Assembly (NCBI GenBank): GCA_039636795.1
Contig: CP143430.1
Span: 2,914,001-2,978,000 of the forward strand
Reading direction: 5' to 3'
Length of the DNA stretch: 64,000 nt
Origin: Micrococcaceae bacterium Sec5.1
GTDB lineage: Bacteria; Actinomycetota; Actinomycetes; Actinomycetales; Micrococcaceae
The translations under genes and the position numbers were made by a program. Each line of letters opens with the position of its first letter. Within the stretch, counting starts at the first letter, position 1. Below the pieces are notes generated by a model that did no database searches, was not told the origin of the DNA, and saw only the letters and a list, made by a program, of their open reading frames with translations. Positions 47,063 through 56,894 of this stretch are shown piece after piece.

Positions 47063-48808
47063 TTAGGTACGGGGAACTTGTTTCTCTTCCGTTGGGACGA
47101 TGGGGAGTTGGATGTATGACGGACGGCTGGCGTCGTGGTAGAGCCGCTGATGTGCGGTGACGAACTCCGTCCCGCCCTGGTCACCGGTGTTGAGGTTGCG
47201 GTCCCAGTGAGGGAAGCAGCTGTTGGTGACCTGAACCCTGATCCTGTGTCCGGCCAGGAACACGTTGCTTGTTGACCACAGATCGATCTCGATCTCCTGG
47301 GCCTTGTCCGCACCGCTGTGAATGCGGCGGATTCCGTCGGTCAGGTTCAGGGACCGCCCGTCGGGGTCCACGTCGCAGAGGCGGGCGACCCAGTCGGTGG
47401 ATGGCGCCGAGCTCGCCACGTGCAGCCGTACCCGGATCGGGCCCGTCACCTCGAGGTCCTCCTGGAGAACCTCTGAGGTGAAGACGAGCACGTCCGGCCG
47501 GGACTCGACCAGCGCCTGGTCAAGGGGGCCCCGGCCCGCACCAAGGCCCATTACCCCACCATGGGTGGGGACCGGGTCTGCTGGGTCATAATCGATTTCA
47601 CTCGGCCTTGCCTCAATAGGTAGCGACGTCGTGCCAAGGCCACCATCGGCGTGCAGGTGCCAGCGCTCGGTGCGGGCGCGCTGCAGGGGCCAGGTTTCCT
47701 CGTCCCGCCATTGATTGCGTCCCATCACGAAGATCCTTACCGGCGCCGACGCGCTCACGGGTGCATCATCGGTGAGGTGACCGCGGACAAATGCCAGCAC
47801 CTCATCGCTCCAACTCCCGTTCGGATGGGCCCCCGCGTCCCGGCTGGACATGATTCCGAAGTCCACGGCGCCAACCCGGGGGCCGAAGTCCACGTGCGTC
47901 CACGGGCCGATGATCAGTCGCGATTCCCGGCCGAGGTCGCGCATCGTCGTGAAGTTGTCGATGGTTCCCTGTAAGCAGCTGTCGAACCAGCCTCCCGTGT
48001 GCAGGCTGGGGAGCTGGACACGCTTCTGGCCCCCGGCGACCCGCATGTGCTGCGTGGCTTCGACATCGTTGGCTTCGCCGGGCTCTACGAACATTGGCGT
48101 ACCGTGCCGACGCAGCACGGGCAGTTCGGCGACCGGCAATCCCCAGTAGCCGTCCTTTTCGAGACTGTCGAAATCTTCGACCAAGGCCGCGGCCCGGGCG
48201 GCCAACTCGTCTCCGGTCAGGCCCTGACGGCCCAACCAGTCGAACCCGGAAGACAGCGACCACCCGGATATAACCGCCGCCTGGGTGGCACCACCGCGGG
48301 CCACCAGGGCTTCACGCGGTTCCGTCCACGTCATCAGGGGTGTGATCACCTTCAACGCGGGCGGCTGTTGAAGCGCGGCCTGCCATTGCGTATGACCGCA
48401 GTAACTGCCGCCGAGCATGCCAACGCGCCCGCTGGACCCGGCCAGTTGGGCGGCCCACTCAATGGTGTCAAAGCCGTCAGCGCCCTCATGGCGCAGAGGC
48501 TCCCAGTCACCATCAGACGCATAACGCCCACGGACATCCTGGATGACCATAATGAATCCGCTCCGCGCTACTTCTGTCGGTGAGAAACCGTTCCAGAGGT
48601 TGTCAGCCGCGCCGGCCTTGTTGTAAGGCGTGCGCACCACCAATGTGGGCCAGGGACCATCGCCCGACGGGCGGTAAACATCAGCCCGCAGTACCACGCC
48701 GTCCCGCATCCGGGCCGGGACGTCGAACTCCACCTGCACTGACGCGATGGAATTAGCGTCCGTCTTCACGACACTGCTCATTTTCTGCTCTTTCATTTCC
48801 AGGGTCAT
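47063..48808 (-). CDS. CocE/NonD-family hydrolase (X-prolyl or ester type)
   Basis: A 581-residue cocaine-esterase-type hydrolase. VPARMRDGVVLRADVYRP starts the alpha/beta domain; the nucleophile is in GMLGGSYCGHTQW (G-x-S-Y-x-G) near residue 155. The C-terminal jelly-roll domain (RRIHSGADKAQEIEIDLW, LAGHRIRVQVTNSCFPHWDRN) is complete. No signal peptide. It hydrolyses an ester or an acyl-amino-acid/peptide bond. The start overlaps the upstream esterase stop (ATGA); later Met codons at 48793 or 48781 are possible. The pair reads leftward from the 49.8-50.5 kb intergenic region. Confidence 0.87.
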   Translation of the reverse strand: MTLEMKEQKMSSVVKTDANSIASVQVEFDVPARMRDGVVLRADVYRPSGDGPWPTLVVRTPYNKAGAADNLWNGFSPTEVARSGFIMVIQDVRGRYASDGDWEPLRHEGADGFDTIEWAAQLAGSSGRVGMLGGSYCGHTQWQAALQQPPALKVITPLMTWTEPREALVARGGATQAAVISGWSLSSGFDWLGRQGLTGDELAARAAALVEDFDSLEKDGYWGLPVAELPVLRRHGTPMFVEPGEANDVEATQHMRVAGGQKRVQLPSLHTGGWFDSCLQGTIDNFTTMRDLGRESRLIIGPWTHVDFGPRVGAVDFGIMSSRDAGAHPNGSWSDEVLAFVRGHLTDDAPVSASAPVRIFVMGRNQWRDEETWPLQRARTERWHLHADGGLGTTSLPIEARPSEIDYDPADPVPTHGGVMGLGAGRGPLDQALVESRPDVLVFTSEVLQEDLEVTGPIRVRLHVASSAPSTDWVARLCDVDPDGRSLNLTDGIRRIHSGADKAQEIEIDLWSTSNVFLAGHRIRVQVTNSCFPHWDRNLNTGDQGGTEFVTAHQRLYHDASRPSYIQLPIVPTEEKQVPRT

Positions 48809-49758
48809 TTGTCTTCAATCTGATCGCGGAAGATCCATTTGAGTGTTTCCGGAAACGCCTCGCCAGCATGTCGCAGGGTGTGCCCGCCTGTGCCGAACAC
48901 GAACATCGAATCATAGCGGCGATACTTCAGAGCGGCATCGAGGTCGTGGTTGGCGATGGGGATGTTGCCGAAGATGATGTCGACGTCGCGCTGACCCGTC
49001 TGGTGCCAGACACGGATCGGCTTGCGCGGGGCGCGCCGGACCATGCTGGGCAGGTTGTTTGCACCCAGGATGTTGATGAAGCTGCCGCAGTGCGAGATCA
49101 CATTCCCGAACACATCCGGTCGATGGAACGCCGCGGTAAAAGCACCGGCGCCGCCGGAGCTATGGCCGCAGATAACTCGGCCTTTCGGGTCGTCCGTGAG
49201 CCTGACCTTGGTCCGGATGACCGGAAATAGCTCCTCGGCCAGGAAACGGGCGAAGTCTCCGTTGACGGTGTCGTACTCGACGGCACGATTTGTGGTGCCC
49301 CCGTAGACCGGATATCCCGGTCCAGTCTCGCCCGGGTTGTGGAATAGGCCAACGGTCAGGGGGATTTCGCCCGCGTGGACCAGGTTGTCCAGAACCGTGG
49401 TGGCACGACACTGCTCGTCGACGTAGTAAAGGCCGTCCAGGCAGACCATCAGGTTGACCGACTCAGCCTCCTCCGCCCCATGCGGCAGGTACAGGTAAAT
49501 GCTGCTCGTCACGCCCGGGTAGACGGTGTGGCTGGTCCAACGAAAGTGGTAAAACTTTCCCGCGCGAACTCCCTCCTGCGGCAGCGACTGGTAGGTCAAC
49601 CGATAGTCAGAATTGACGTCATCGCTGGACTCCCATAAAACGGCTCGATCCTTACTCGGGTAAGAATCCAAATCCGACATATCGTCGTTGAAAACCGATT
49701 CGGAGTGGTCCAGACCTACAAGCTGGAGATCGACCGCAGCTGTCTGCGGATGGGTCAT
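48805..49758 (-). CDS. esterase of the alpha/beta fold (enterochelin-esterase-like)
   Basis: A 317-residue esterase. SSIYLYLPHGAEEAESVNLMV and the nucleophile in VICGHSSGGAGAF (G-H-S-S-G) are clear, with the His in GTGGHTLRHAGE. It resembles Fes/EstD-like esterases, which act on esters of acids with larger leaving groups. Start at ATG 49758 is chosen over GTG 49767 because AAAGG sits nine bases upstream. No signal peptide. It is first in a two-gene operon with CocE-type hydrolase. Confidence 0.82.
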   Translation of the reverse strand: MTHPQTAAVDLQLVGLDHSESVFNDDMSDLDSYPSKDRAVLWESSDDVNSDYRLTYQSLPQEGVRAGKFYHFRWTSHTVYPGVTSSIYLYLPHGAEEAESVNLMVCLDGLYYVDEQCRATTVLDNLVHAGEIPLTVGLFHNPGETGPGYPVYGGTTNRAVEYDTVNGDFARFLAEELFPVIRTKVRLTDDPKGRVICGHSSGGAGAFTAAFHRPDVFGNVISHCGSFINILGANNLPSMVRRAPRKPIRVWHQTGQRDVDIIFGNIPIANHDLDAALKYRRYDSMFVFGTGGHTLRHAGEAFPETLKWIFRDQIEDK

Positions 49759-50521
49759 TTGAAACACCCTTTCTTCTTCTCAAGGTTGCCGAGATCATGT
49801 CTCGACGTCGCGTGAATACTAGGCCGCCGCGCTGTGCGTTGAGCTCGAAGCTGAATCCGTTGGCGGTCCCGCCGTCACAGACACTAAGAACAGTGCTGTA
49901 ATGACTTTGGACCCTTCCGTCTCCAGCGCGCAATCCCACACCTTCACGTCAGTCGCGTGAATCGATTTTGCCCAGGGTGAACTGCTTCGGGTAGTGGTGT
50001 TTTAACCACTAGACCTGGAATGACTTGGGGCTATTCCAGTGCCCGGCTAGTCTTGCGGCCCTAGCCGCAGGACTGAAAGAAGGCGCATTTTAGGACTACT
50101 TGCGAGTTGCCTTCCCTATCTAAGCGACGAGCCCAACGTGCTCGACTACGGCCGGCCTCCTCCATCACGGCCGTCTGCCCTGGTGCAAAGGTCAACGTCG
50201 AGAACCGCGTCGCTAACAAGCATGCCAAGTCCTGCGACTCCGCTTCTGCTCAGCCAGCTTGAGATGGCGGCTCGGGTTTTCGTGACTGGGAGGAGGCCAA
50301 GGTCCTGGAGGCTCGTTTGGTAAAACAACTAGTTACGAATAGACGACCAAGCAGCGAACATCATCTTCAGATAAATCGGCGTGTGATGCAAGTCCCAACA
50401 ACCAAGCAGGCCCTTTGGACCTTGACTATGCACTCCTGAGGGAGCAGCCGCTCGTGTCGGACCGCGATGAGGGTCCGAGCCCTTTGTTGGCGACAACGAT
50501 TCTTTCCTAGGAAGGTACTTA
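49759..50521. promoter_or_regulatory. divergent region between esterase operon and permease
   Basis: 763 bases without a supportable gene; frames at 49652-49939 and 50138-50323 lack family features. It contains a hairpin-like dyad, TAGTGGT-GTTTTA-ACCACTA, at 49992-50011 that could be an operator or a small terminator. Promoters for both directions are expected here. No regulator gene is adjacent. Confidence 0.4.
49992..50011. promoter_or_regulatory. dyad TAGTGGT-N6-ACCACTA
   Basis: Perfect seven-base arms at 49992-49998 and 50005-50011. Divergent genes on both sides make an operator likely; the loop is too T-rich at one end to exclude a hairpin role. Confidence 0.45.
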
Positions 50522-51982
50522 TTGAATATGGACGTAACGAATTATGTGGAAACTAAGGCTCCGCCGCAGAGCCAGCCACACCTAAAGGGGAACATGGGGT
50601 TCTTCTCGCTGTTCTTCAGCGTAGTGGCCTATAACGCGCCTCTGATGGTCCTCGTTGGGGGCATCCCCATCATGGTGAGCAGCGGCGCAGGCTTGGGGAC
50701 GCCCGTGTCGTTCATCATCGCAGGACTTATCCTGGCCGCCTTCGCAGTCGGATTCACACGTATGTCCAAAATTATGCCGAAACCCGGCGGCTTTTACTCC
50801 ATGATCACCGCCGGACTGGGCCGGGAAGTTGGCCTTGGCGCCGGTCTTATTGCCCTTCTAGGGTATTTCTGCGCTTACGCGGGAACCTTCGCTTTTGGAG
50901 GCCTCGTACTCGGCGAACTTGTACACGGCACGCTCAACGGCCCAGAGCTCCCTTGGTATGTCTGGAGTTCCGTCTTTTGGGCGATCAGCGCGATCCTGGG
51001 CTATTTCAAGGTCGAACTGTCGGCTAAGTTGTTGACCGTCTTCCTACTATTTGAGGTCATCATCGTCGTGTCCTACGACTTCCTTGTCTTCATTAACGGT
51101 GGCTTCGATCAGCAGGGCATCTCCGCGGCACCGCTGAGCCCGACCCACTGGTTCGACGGTTCTTTCCCTCTGGGCCTGCTATTCGGTCTCGGGATGTACG
51201 CCGGCTTCGAAGTGACCGTTCTGTTCCGTGAGGAGGTCCGTGACCCGAGCCGCACGATTCCTCGCGTCACCTTCGCCGTAATCGCTATTTCGATGATCGT
51301 CTACACCGTCTCTTCACTGCTGTTTATCAATTCGATCGGCGTCGACCAGGTGGTCGAAGCCGCCACGGCGGACCCGTCAGGGTCGATGACGCAAAGCTTG
51401 CAGGCCTTCGGGGGAAAGGTCCTCTCGGACTGTGCCACGATTATGGTCAATACGAGCACGGTTGCCGTGATCCTCGCAGCGCACAACATCACTGCACGGT
51501 ATTCCTTCAATCTGAGTGCGGACGGAATCCTCCCGAGGAAACTGAGCATGGTGCACTCTCGCCACGGCTCGCCGCACATCTCGTCTCTCTCCGTTAGCGG
51601 TGCAGGCCTGATAGTGAACCTGGTCGTGATTTTCACCGGCATCGGACCCGTTAATTTCTATACTGCAATGCTTGGAATCACCAGTTTCGTGATCCTTGGT
51701 GTGATCTTCGTTGCAGCCGTCGCAACCCCGGTCTACCTTAACCGTCATGGCAAGCAGCATTCGGTGTGGAGCAGGGTTGTCTTCCCGACCTTAGCAATTG
51801 TCGGTTTAGGATCCGGACTGGTCCTTGCGGGCGTGAATTACCCCCTCCTGGTCGGCGGGTCCAACGTCCTTGCCACCATCCTGATGACGGTGATCTTCGG
51901 CCTGTTCGCGCTCGGCATTGTTCTTGCAGTGGTTTACCGAAGGACCAAGCCGGAGACCTATGCCCGAATCGGCCGCCAGTAA
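50522..51982 (+). CDS. APC-superfamily amino-acid/amine permease
   Basis: A 486-residue integral membrane protein with about 12-14 spans. The N-terminal domain (GNMGFFSLFFSVVAYNAPLMVLVGGIP) and the GGFYSMITAGLGREVGLGAG region fit APC transporters, which import amino acids, polyamines or related solutes with protons or by exchange. AGGAAGG sits six bases before a TTG at 50522; ATG 50528 is also possible. Divergent from two hydrolases, it may import their substrate or a related amino compound. Inference only. Confidence 0.85.
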   Translation: MNMDVTNYVETKAPPQSQPHLKGNMGFFSLFFSVVAYNAPLMVLVGGIPIMVSSGAGLGTPVSFIIAGLILAAFAVGFTRMSKIMPKPGGFYSMITAGLGREVGLGAGLIALLGYFCAYAGTFAFGGLVLGELVHGTLNGPELPWYVWSSVFWAISAILGYFKVELSAKLLTVFLLFEVIIVVSYDFLVFINGGFDQQGISAAPLSPTHWFDGSFPLGLLFGLGMYAGFEVTVLFREEVRDPSRTIPRVTFAVIAISMIVYTVSSLLFINSIGVDQVVEAATADPSGSMTQSLQAFGGKVLSDCATIMVNTSTVAVILAAHNITARYSFNLSADGILPRKLSMVHSRHGSPHISSLSVSGAGLIVNLVVIFTGIGPVNFYTAMLGITSFVILGVIFVAAVATPVYLNRHGKQHSVWSRVVFPTLAIVGLGSGLVLAGVNYPLLVGGSNVLATILMTVIFGLFALGIVLAVVYRRTKPETYARIGRQ

Positions 51983-52059
51983 GCCCCAGCAACAGCTAGG
52001 TAACAGGACGCCGAAAGCTCCGAACTTGAAGGGTCTGCACCCTAAGGGGGCGGTGTGAT

Positions 52060-52107
52060 TGCTCCCCGTGAGCTGGACCGATCTCACGTCCGGGTTCGCG
52101 GGGAGCA
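52060..52107. terminator. long hairpin after the permease
   Basis: TGCTCCCCG at 52060-52068 pairs with CGGGGAGCA at 52099-52107. An inner stem, GTGAG...CTCAC, lies between. It begins 77 bases after the permease stop and has no T-run. It may serve both the permease and the decayed genes on the other strand. Confidence 0.5.
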
Positions 52108-52125
52108 GTCGTATACAGGTCGCTT

Positions 52126-52596
52126 TTACCTTCCCGGCCAGTTGCCCGGTGCGACTGACGGATGAATTAGCGGGCCGGGGGCCATTCCGTCGGATTGTGG
52201 CCGCAAACCTGCGCGAGTTTGGGGTGCTCCGTCGATCATGAGTCGGTAACCGGCGGCAACTACAACAGCCCAATGGAGATCCGTGCTGTATTTTGCGATG
52301 GCATGAGCATCCTGCGCCGATGCGGCCTCGCGCACCCTCGTTAGGGCCTCGCGCAGCGGCGAGGGGTCAGGATGCAACGCCGGATAGGCCGCCGCCGGAG
52401 GTACCTCGAGAGCGAGGCGGACAAATTAGACCTACGTGAGGTCGTCCTGGGAGGCGGACCGAACGAAGGTTCCCCGGCGAGGAAGGTTCTCGGCCAACCG
52501 GGTCGAAGAGAGTTCGCGCAGTGCTTCACGGACCGGCGCCTGGCTGACGCCGAAATCCTTGGCGAGCTGGAGCTCCAGAAGCCGAATGCCCGCCGA
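52126..52596 (-). pseudogene. GntR/FCD regulator remnant
   Basis: Minus-strand sequence reads RLLELQLAKDFGVSQAPVR, EALRELSST and LPRRGTFVRSASQDDLT before a TAG; after a frameshift it continues as an FCD-like helix (LREALTRVREAASAQDAHA). This is the winged-helix of FadR/GntR regulators (S-Q-A-P-V-R-E-A-L-R). The N-terminal part is missing and its first residues abut the end of the glycogen-debranching remnant. It cannot give a working regulator. Confidence 0.75.
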
Positions 52597-54152
52597 CTAA
52601 ACGCCGTCGTGGGAAATGTGTGCGTCGTAACGCATGAGGCTGGTCACAAGCAGAATAGGTGTTGTGGCAGCCCATGCCTGAGGTGAGCAGGCCGTTGGGT
52701 AAGGTACGGGCTCAGCGAAGTGATCACGGCTGAACCCACAAAACAACTCGGGCAATCGCCCGCCGGAGTACTCGGCTGCCTCCAGCAGAGCAGTCGAAAT
52801 CCGTTGGGCCTCCTCCGTGAAGCCGTAACGCATGAGCCCGGCGGCTATGATCGCGTTGTCGTGGGGCCACACAGAACCGTTGTGGTAGCTAACAGGGTTA
52901 TACGCGCCCATGTTGCTGGCCAATGTCCGGACGCCCCAGCCACTGAACATTTCCGGAGACATGAGCCGTTCGGCTACCAATGGGGCCTTGTCGTCGTCAA
53001 TAAGCCCCAACCGAAGGCAGTGGCCCATGTTGGAGGCGCAAGCATCGACTTGCCGCTTGTTGGCGTCCAGTGCCACTGCGTAGTAGCCCCGCTCGGGGAT
53101 CCAGAACTGCTCGTTGAAGGCGCTCATATTCGACGAATCCATCCCCGTCCTTGTCCCCGTACTTGCGGATCCACTCGAGCGCCCCGTCCGCGTTCGGAAG
53201 CAGCTCTGCGATAGTGTCCTTGGCGAATCCCCACCGGCTGACTGATCCGAGAACGGCCACGAACAGTGGGGTGGCATCGACGCTGCCGTAATAGATGGAC
53301 TTGCCGCCCAAGGCCAGCGCGCTTGAGACGTCGAGGCGGACTTCATGAAGGATTTTTCCGGTTCTTCCTCGCTTTGCAGGTCGACCTTACTGCCTTGGTA
53401 TTCTGCCAACGTCTGCACCGTCCCCAATGCCAGGGAGGGGTCTACTGGGAGCGCCATCTCAGAGGCCCACAGGGAATCCCTGCCAAAGAACCAGGGTGCC
53501 CCAGCGGCTACGACAACACGTTCAGGGTGTTGGGGATCCTCGATCCGGAGCGCGCCGAGGTCATCGTAACTACGCCGCAAAGTTCGTTCGATGGATCCGT
53601 TACCCATGCGCAACAACGGGATTCTCTCTACCCATTCCTGTCTACGGCGGTCCCGGGGGGACAGACCATCCTCGTTCTCATGACGGAACGCCGCTGAACT
53701 TTCCGCTGCCTCAGTGGCAGCAATCACCTTGAGCGTTGTACTCCAGTGGCCGTGCGGGGCGACCGTAATCCGGTAGGTGATGTATTGCCCATCAACATTT
53801 GCCGCTCAACCACGAGGGGAGTGTCAGCATATCCATCCGAGATAGGGATGCGGCAAGCGAACAGAGCGCGATACGGCGCTTACATCTCAGCGCTTAAGGG
53901 TTCGAGCGATTGACCGTTCACTTCCAAAATCCAGCCGGAGAGGATGCGCGTGTCCTGATAAAAGACACCATGAGGAAAATCGGAGTGAATGTCTCCGTTA
54001 CTCAACGAGATGCAAAAAGAAGATCCCTCGACCAGCGTCACTGATCCAGTCCCAAGCGCACCAGCTGCCGTATCTGCATTCCAACCAGCCATGTCATCCT
54101 CCTTTTTGAACAACATCAACCCGTCAGCGTCGCCTTCGTGTAGATCGCTCAA
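52597..54152 (-). pseudogene. glycogen-debranching enzyme remnant (amylo-alpha-1,6-glucosidase type)
   Basis: The N-terminal piece (53880-54152) has TLVEGSSFCISLSNGDIHSD and GVFYQDTRILSGWILEVNG, as in bacterial amylo-alpha-1,6-glucosidase-like proteins. Further on come ADTPLVVERQ and then, after a deletion, YITYRITVAPHGHWS and VVAAGAPWFFGRDSLWASEMAL, and after another frame change GGKSIYYGSVDATPLFVAV. The tail has YHNGSVWPHDNAIIAAGLM. Families of this type are about 700 residues; here pieces are missing and frames shift at least twice. A decayed carbohydrate gene. Confidence 0.78.
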
Positions 54153-54260
54153 ATGGAGGCTACTCCCTCATCTCTCTGGAAGCCCGCAGTATGGCAACGG
54201 ACTCAGAGTCGCCTCGACTCGGCTTCGACGTGGCGGACCCCGCTGCCCGAAGGGCCGCTA

Positions 54261-55033
54261 CTAGAAGGAGTGTTTGGTCTCCGGGAATTCACCTGAACGA
54301 ACTTCTTGCCCGAAGGTCATTGCGGTCTGGAGGAGGGCTGATCGAAGATCCGCATACTGTCTGACGAACCTGGCCATTTTCCCGCTGCGAATCCCGGCCA
54401 TATCCTGCCACACCAGAACCTGTCCGGTCGTCGCATTTCCAGCGCCGATGCCGATTGTCGGGATATTTATGGCGGCATCCACGCGTTCTGCTGTGGCAGC
54501 AGGAGCCATTTCCATCAGGACGCAGAACGCTCCCGCTTCTTCCATGGCCAAGGCGTCTTCGATCAGCCTCTGCCCGTCATGGTTTCGGCCTTGCACGCAG
54601 TACCCTCCGAGCGTGCTCGCTTTTGAGGCGTAAATCCAGTGTGGGCAATGACCGGACTTCCTGCCTCTACCATCGCCCTCGCTGTTCCGGCATAAAGGCT
54701 TCCACCCCCGAGTTTGTCTGCATGGCCCAGCCCCCTCGTTGAGGAACCGGATGCCGCTGGCTACGGCTTGCTGTGTGGATACCTCGTGGCTGCCAAACGG
54801 CAAGGTCAGCGACAACCAGTGCACGCTTGGCAGAACGGGCTACTGCGCTGCAGCAGAGTGGCAGTGAGCATCGCAAAGCGTTCGCCGTTGTCCTTTGCCT
54901 GCTGCAGGTGATGCGTCCTAGTCCGTCCTTTCCACTTTCCGGCCGGGCCGTTCTCTGGATCCCGTCTTTGCGAAATGCCATTTCCATAAGGCGCCGGCTC
55001 TTCCAGTGGCATATGGACTGGATATTCTGGCAT
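54261..55033 (-). pseudogene. panB: panB remnant, copy 2
   Basis: The N-terminal piece (to 55033) has GPAGKWKGRTRTHHLQQAKD and NGERFAMLTA, the start of Arthrobacter-type PanB. A large internal deletion then joins it to [12 protein letters not shown], after which the frame shifts. The C-terminal part is in yet another frame: DALAMEEAGAFCVLMEMAP, IPTIGIGAGNATTGQVLVW and KMARFVRQYADLRSALLQ, ending at a proper C-terminus. Copy 1 lacks the N-terminus but keeps some middle; copy 2 keeps both ends but lost the middle. Neither can work. It follows the alpha/beta hydrolase in the same direction. Confidence 0.85.
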
Positions 55034-55105
55034 TTGCCATAGTTCTATTTCACCTTTTCGGCTCGTGTCCGCCTCGGGCGGACATGTTTGTATCAGCTGC
55101 GATGG

Positions 55106-55921
55106 CTAGTGTTCAGAGATAAAGTCCAAAAGCTGTGAGTTGAACTCCGGGTATTCGTTGAGATATGGATCATGGCCGCTGTGTTCGAAGATGCTCAACC
55201 GACCATCCGGGACCGTTTCAGCGAACCAACGCATGACGTCAACGTCATAGAAGGGTGAATGCCTGCCTGCGATGACTAATGTTGGGACCTTGATGCGCGG
55301 TACAACATCACGCCAATCCGAGAGAAAGTGATCTGTGAAAAGACGGCGCGACTTGTCCCACGCGAAGTCCTTCCAGGAGGGTGTGATCGAGTCAAAAAAC
55401 TGCTGAACGTGCTCCGGCAGATCCGGCTCCACGCCACCATTGTCCCAATTGAACTTAAAGTCGATGGCATCGAAAACATTCTGTTCAGTGATGCCCCGAA
55501 CGCCCAACTGCCATTCGGCGTTGTTGACGATTTTGGGCGTTTGCTCGGCGGCGACAAACGCCGATATACGCTCCCATGGGTCAGCCGTAATCGAGAAGTA
55601 GGCCAAGCTTGCTGAAACGCCCATGGAGTGTCCCACCAGAACCACATTGCGGAGGTCAAGCGTTGCAATAAGTTCTCCAAGGTCCAGCCCTAGCCTGCTC
55701 ATCCTCTGACCGTGCTCAGGCATGTCCGAGCGACCGTGCAGCCTGTGATCGTAACGGATAACCCGGTATCCGGCTTCAAGGAGCGCATCACGCTGCCATG
55801 CAAAGTAGGCGCTGTGAGCCGTACCACCGGATGCGAAAACTATGGGTCGTCCTTCTCCTTCGTCGTCATACCGAATGGACACTCCGTCGGAGGTTATTAA
55901 GGCCAGGTTAATTCCAGTCAT
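55106..55921 (-). CDS. alpha/beta hydrolase, copy 2
   Basis: A 271-residue alpha/beta hydrolase nearly identical to 7766-8602. Nucleophile Ser99 in GHSMG, oxyanion FASGGTAHSA and the His in EHSGHDPYLNE. AAGGAAGCACA precedes the ATG, a better start signal than in copy 1. It is last in reading order after the SDR on the same strand (59 bases) and is followed by a broken panB. With the PucR-type regulator nearby, the context mirrors copy 1. Confidence 0.87.
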   Translation of the reverse strand: MTGINLALITSDGVSIRYDDEGEGRPIVFASGGTAHSAYFAWQRDALLEAGYRVIRYDHRLHGRSDMPEHGQRMSRLGLDLGELIATLDLRNVVLVGHSMGVSASLAYFSITADPWERISAFVAAEQTPKIVNNAEWQLGVRGITEQNVFDAIDFKFNWDNGGVEPDLPEHVQQFFDSITPSWKDFAWDKSRRLFTDHFLSDWRDVVPRIKVPTLVIAGRHSPFYDVDVMRWFAETVPDGRLSIFEHSGHDPYLNEYPEFNSQLLDFISEH

Positions 55922-55979
55922 TGTGCTTCCTTATGATTTTCATATCTATCGCAGCGAACTTGGCCACCGGACAGACGGC

Positions 55980-56735
55980 TCACGCATCCAGCAGCCCAGC
56001 TGCAATAAACCCTCCGTCCACGGGCAGGGTGTGACCGTTGATGTAGTTAGCCTTTTCGGACGCAAGGAATACAACGGCGTTGGCAATGTCCTCTACCTTT
56101 CCGTAGCGCCGCAGCGGGATGTGTCGGTTGTAGGCCTCGCGGGTCGCATCGGTGTGGACGAGGTTCGCCAACGGCGTATCGATGGGGCCGGGAGCGACGG
56201 CGTTGGTAGTGATGCCTACCGACCCTAGTTCGGCCGCGAACTGTCTCGTAAGCGCGTCCACTGCCGCCTTGGTCGGGCCGTAGGCTGCACGTCCCACACC
56301 CGCGCGAATCCCGCTGATCGAGCTGATGTTGACGATGCGCCCCCAGCCTCCCCGTGCCATGAGACGCGCAGCATGCTGACTGCAGCGGAATGTCCCAATC
56401 AGGTTGATCTGTACGGTGCTCGCAAAGAGATCGTCGGAGAAGTTCAGAATGTCACGGATCTGAGACACGCCGGCGTTGTTGACGAGGATGTCACAGCGAT
56501 GATGCTCCTGGTCGATGCTCGCGAATAGTGCCGCGATTGAGTCTCGGTCGCCGATGTCAACGTGTTTGGCCTGCGCGCGCAGCCCTCGCTGAAGAAGCTG
56601 GTCAACGACGTGCTCGGCGGCGTCGAGGTCTCGATCGGCGACTATGACGTGATGGCCCTGAGTGGCCAACAGGTCGGCGGTTGCGGCTCCAATGCCGGAG
56701 CCTGCACCCGTGATGACTGCAAGCCTGGATGTCAT
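55980..56735 (-). CDS. short-chain dehydrogenase/reductase
   Basis: A 251-residue classical SDR: T-G-A-G-S-G-I-G near residue 10, ADRD after strand 2 (NAD-type acidic residue), VNNAGVSQIRD, NISSISG and A-A-Y-G-P-T-K-A-A for the catalytic Tyr/Lys, then PVDGGFIAAG. The Met at 56735 follows GAGGAGGAACT; a longer frame to 56840 lacks this. It lies between the PucR-type regulator gene and the hydrolase, probably cotranscribed with the hydrolase. Confidence 0.87.
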   Translation of the reverse strand: MTSRLAVITGAGSGIGAATADLLATQGHHVIVADRDLDAAEHVVDQLLQRGLRAQAKHVDIGDRDSIAALFASIDQEHHRCDILVNNAGVSQIRDILNFSDDLFASTVQINLIGTFRCSQHAARLMARGGWGRIVNISSISGIRAGVGRAAYGPTKAAVDALTRQFAAELGSVGITTNAVAPGPIDTPLANLVHTDATREAYNRHIPLRRYGKVEDIANAVVFLASEKANYINGHTLPVDGGFIAAGLLDA

Positions 56736-56894
56736 GTGAGTTCCTCCTCGGATATCAGTGGCATGCCGCCTCGACGACTGACACTGAAAGTGGTTGGCAG
56801 ACCGAGAACGATCCGTGGCCGTGATCTCAGTCTGGTTCACCGTGGGTGTCAGGCGGAAGCGTCCCCGAGAGGAAGACCTGGAGCCGATTTGCGA

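Noticed and set aside
50328..50345. CAACTAGT half-match of operator D before the permease
   Set aside because: The left half (TTGYYRA) is missing; an eight-base match is expected by chance.
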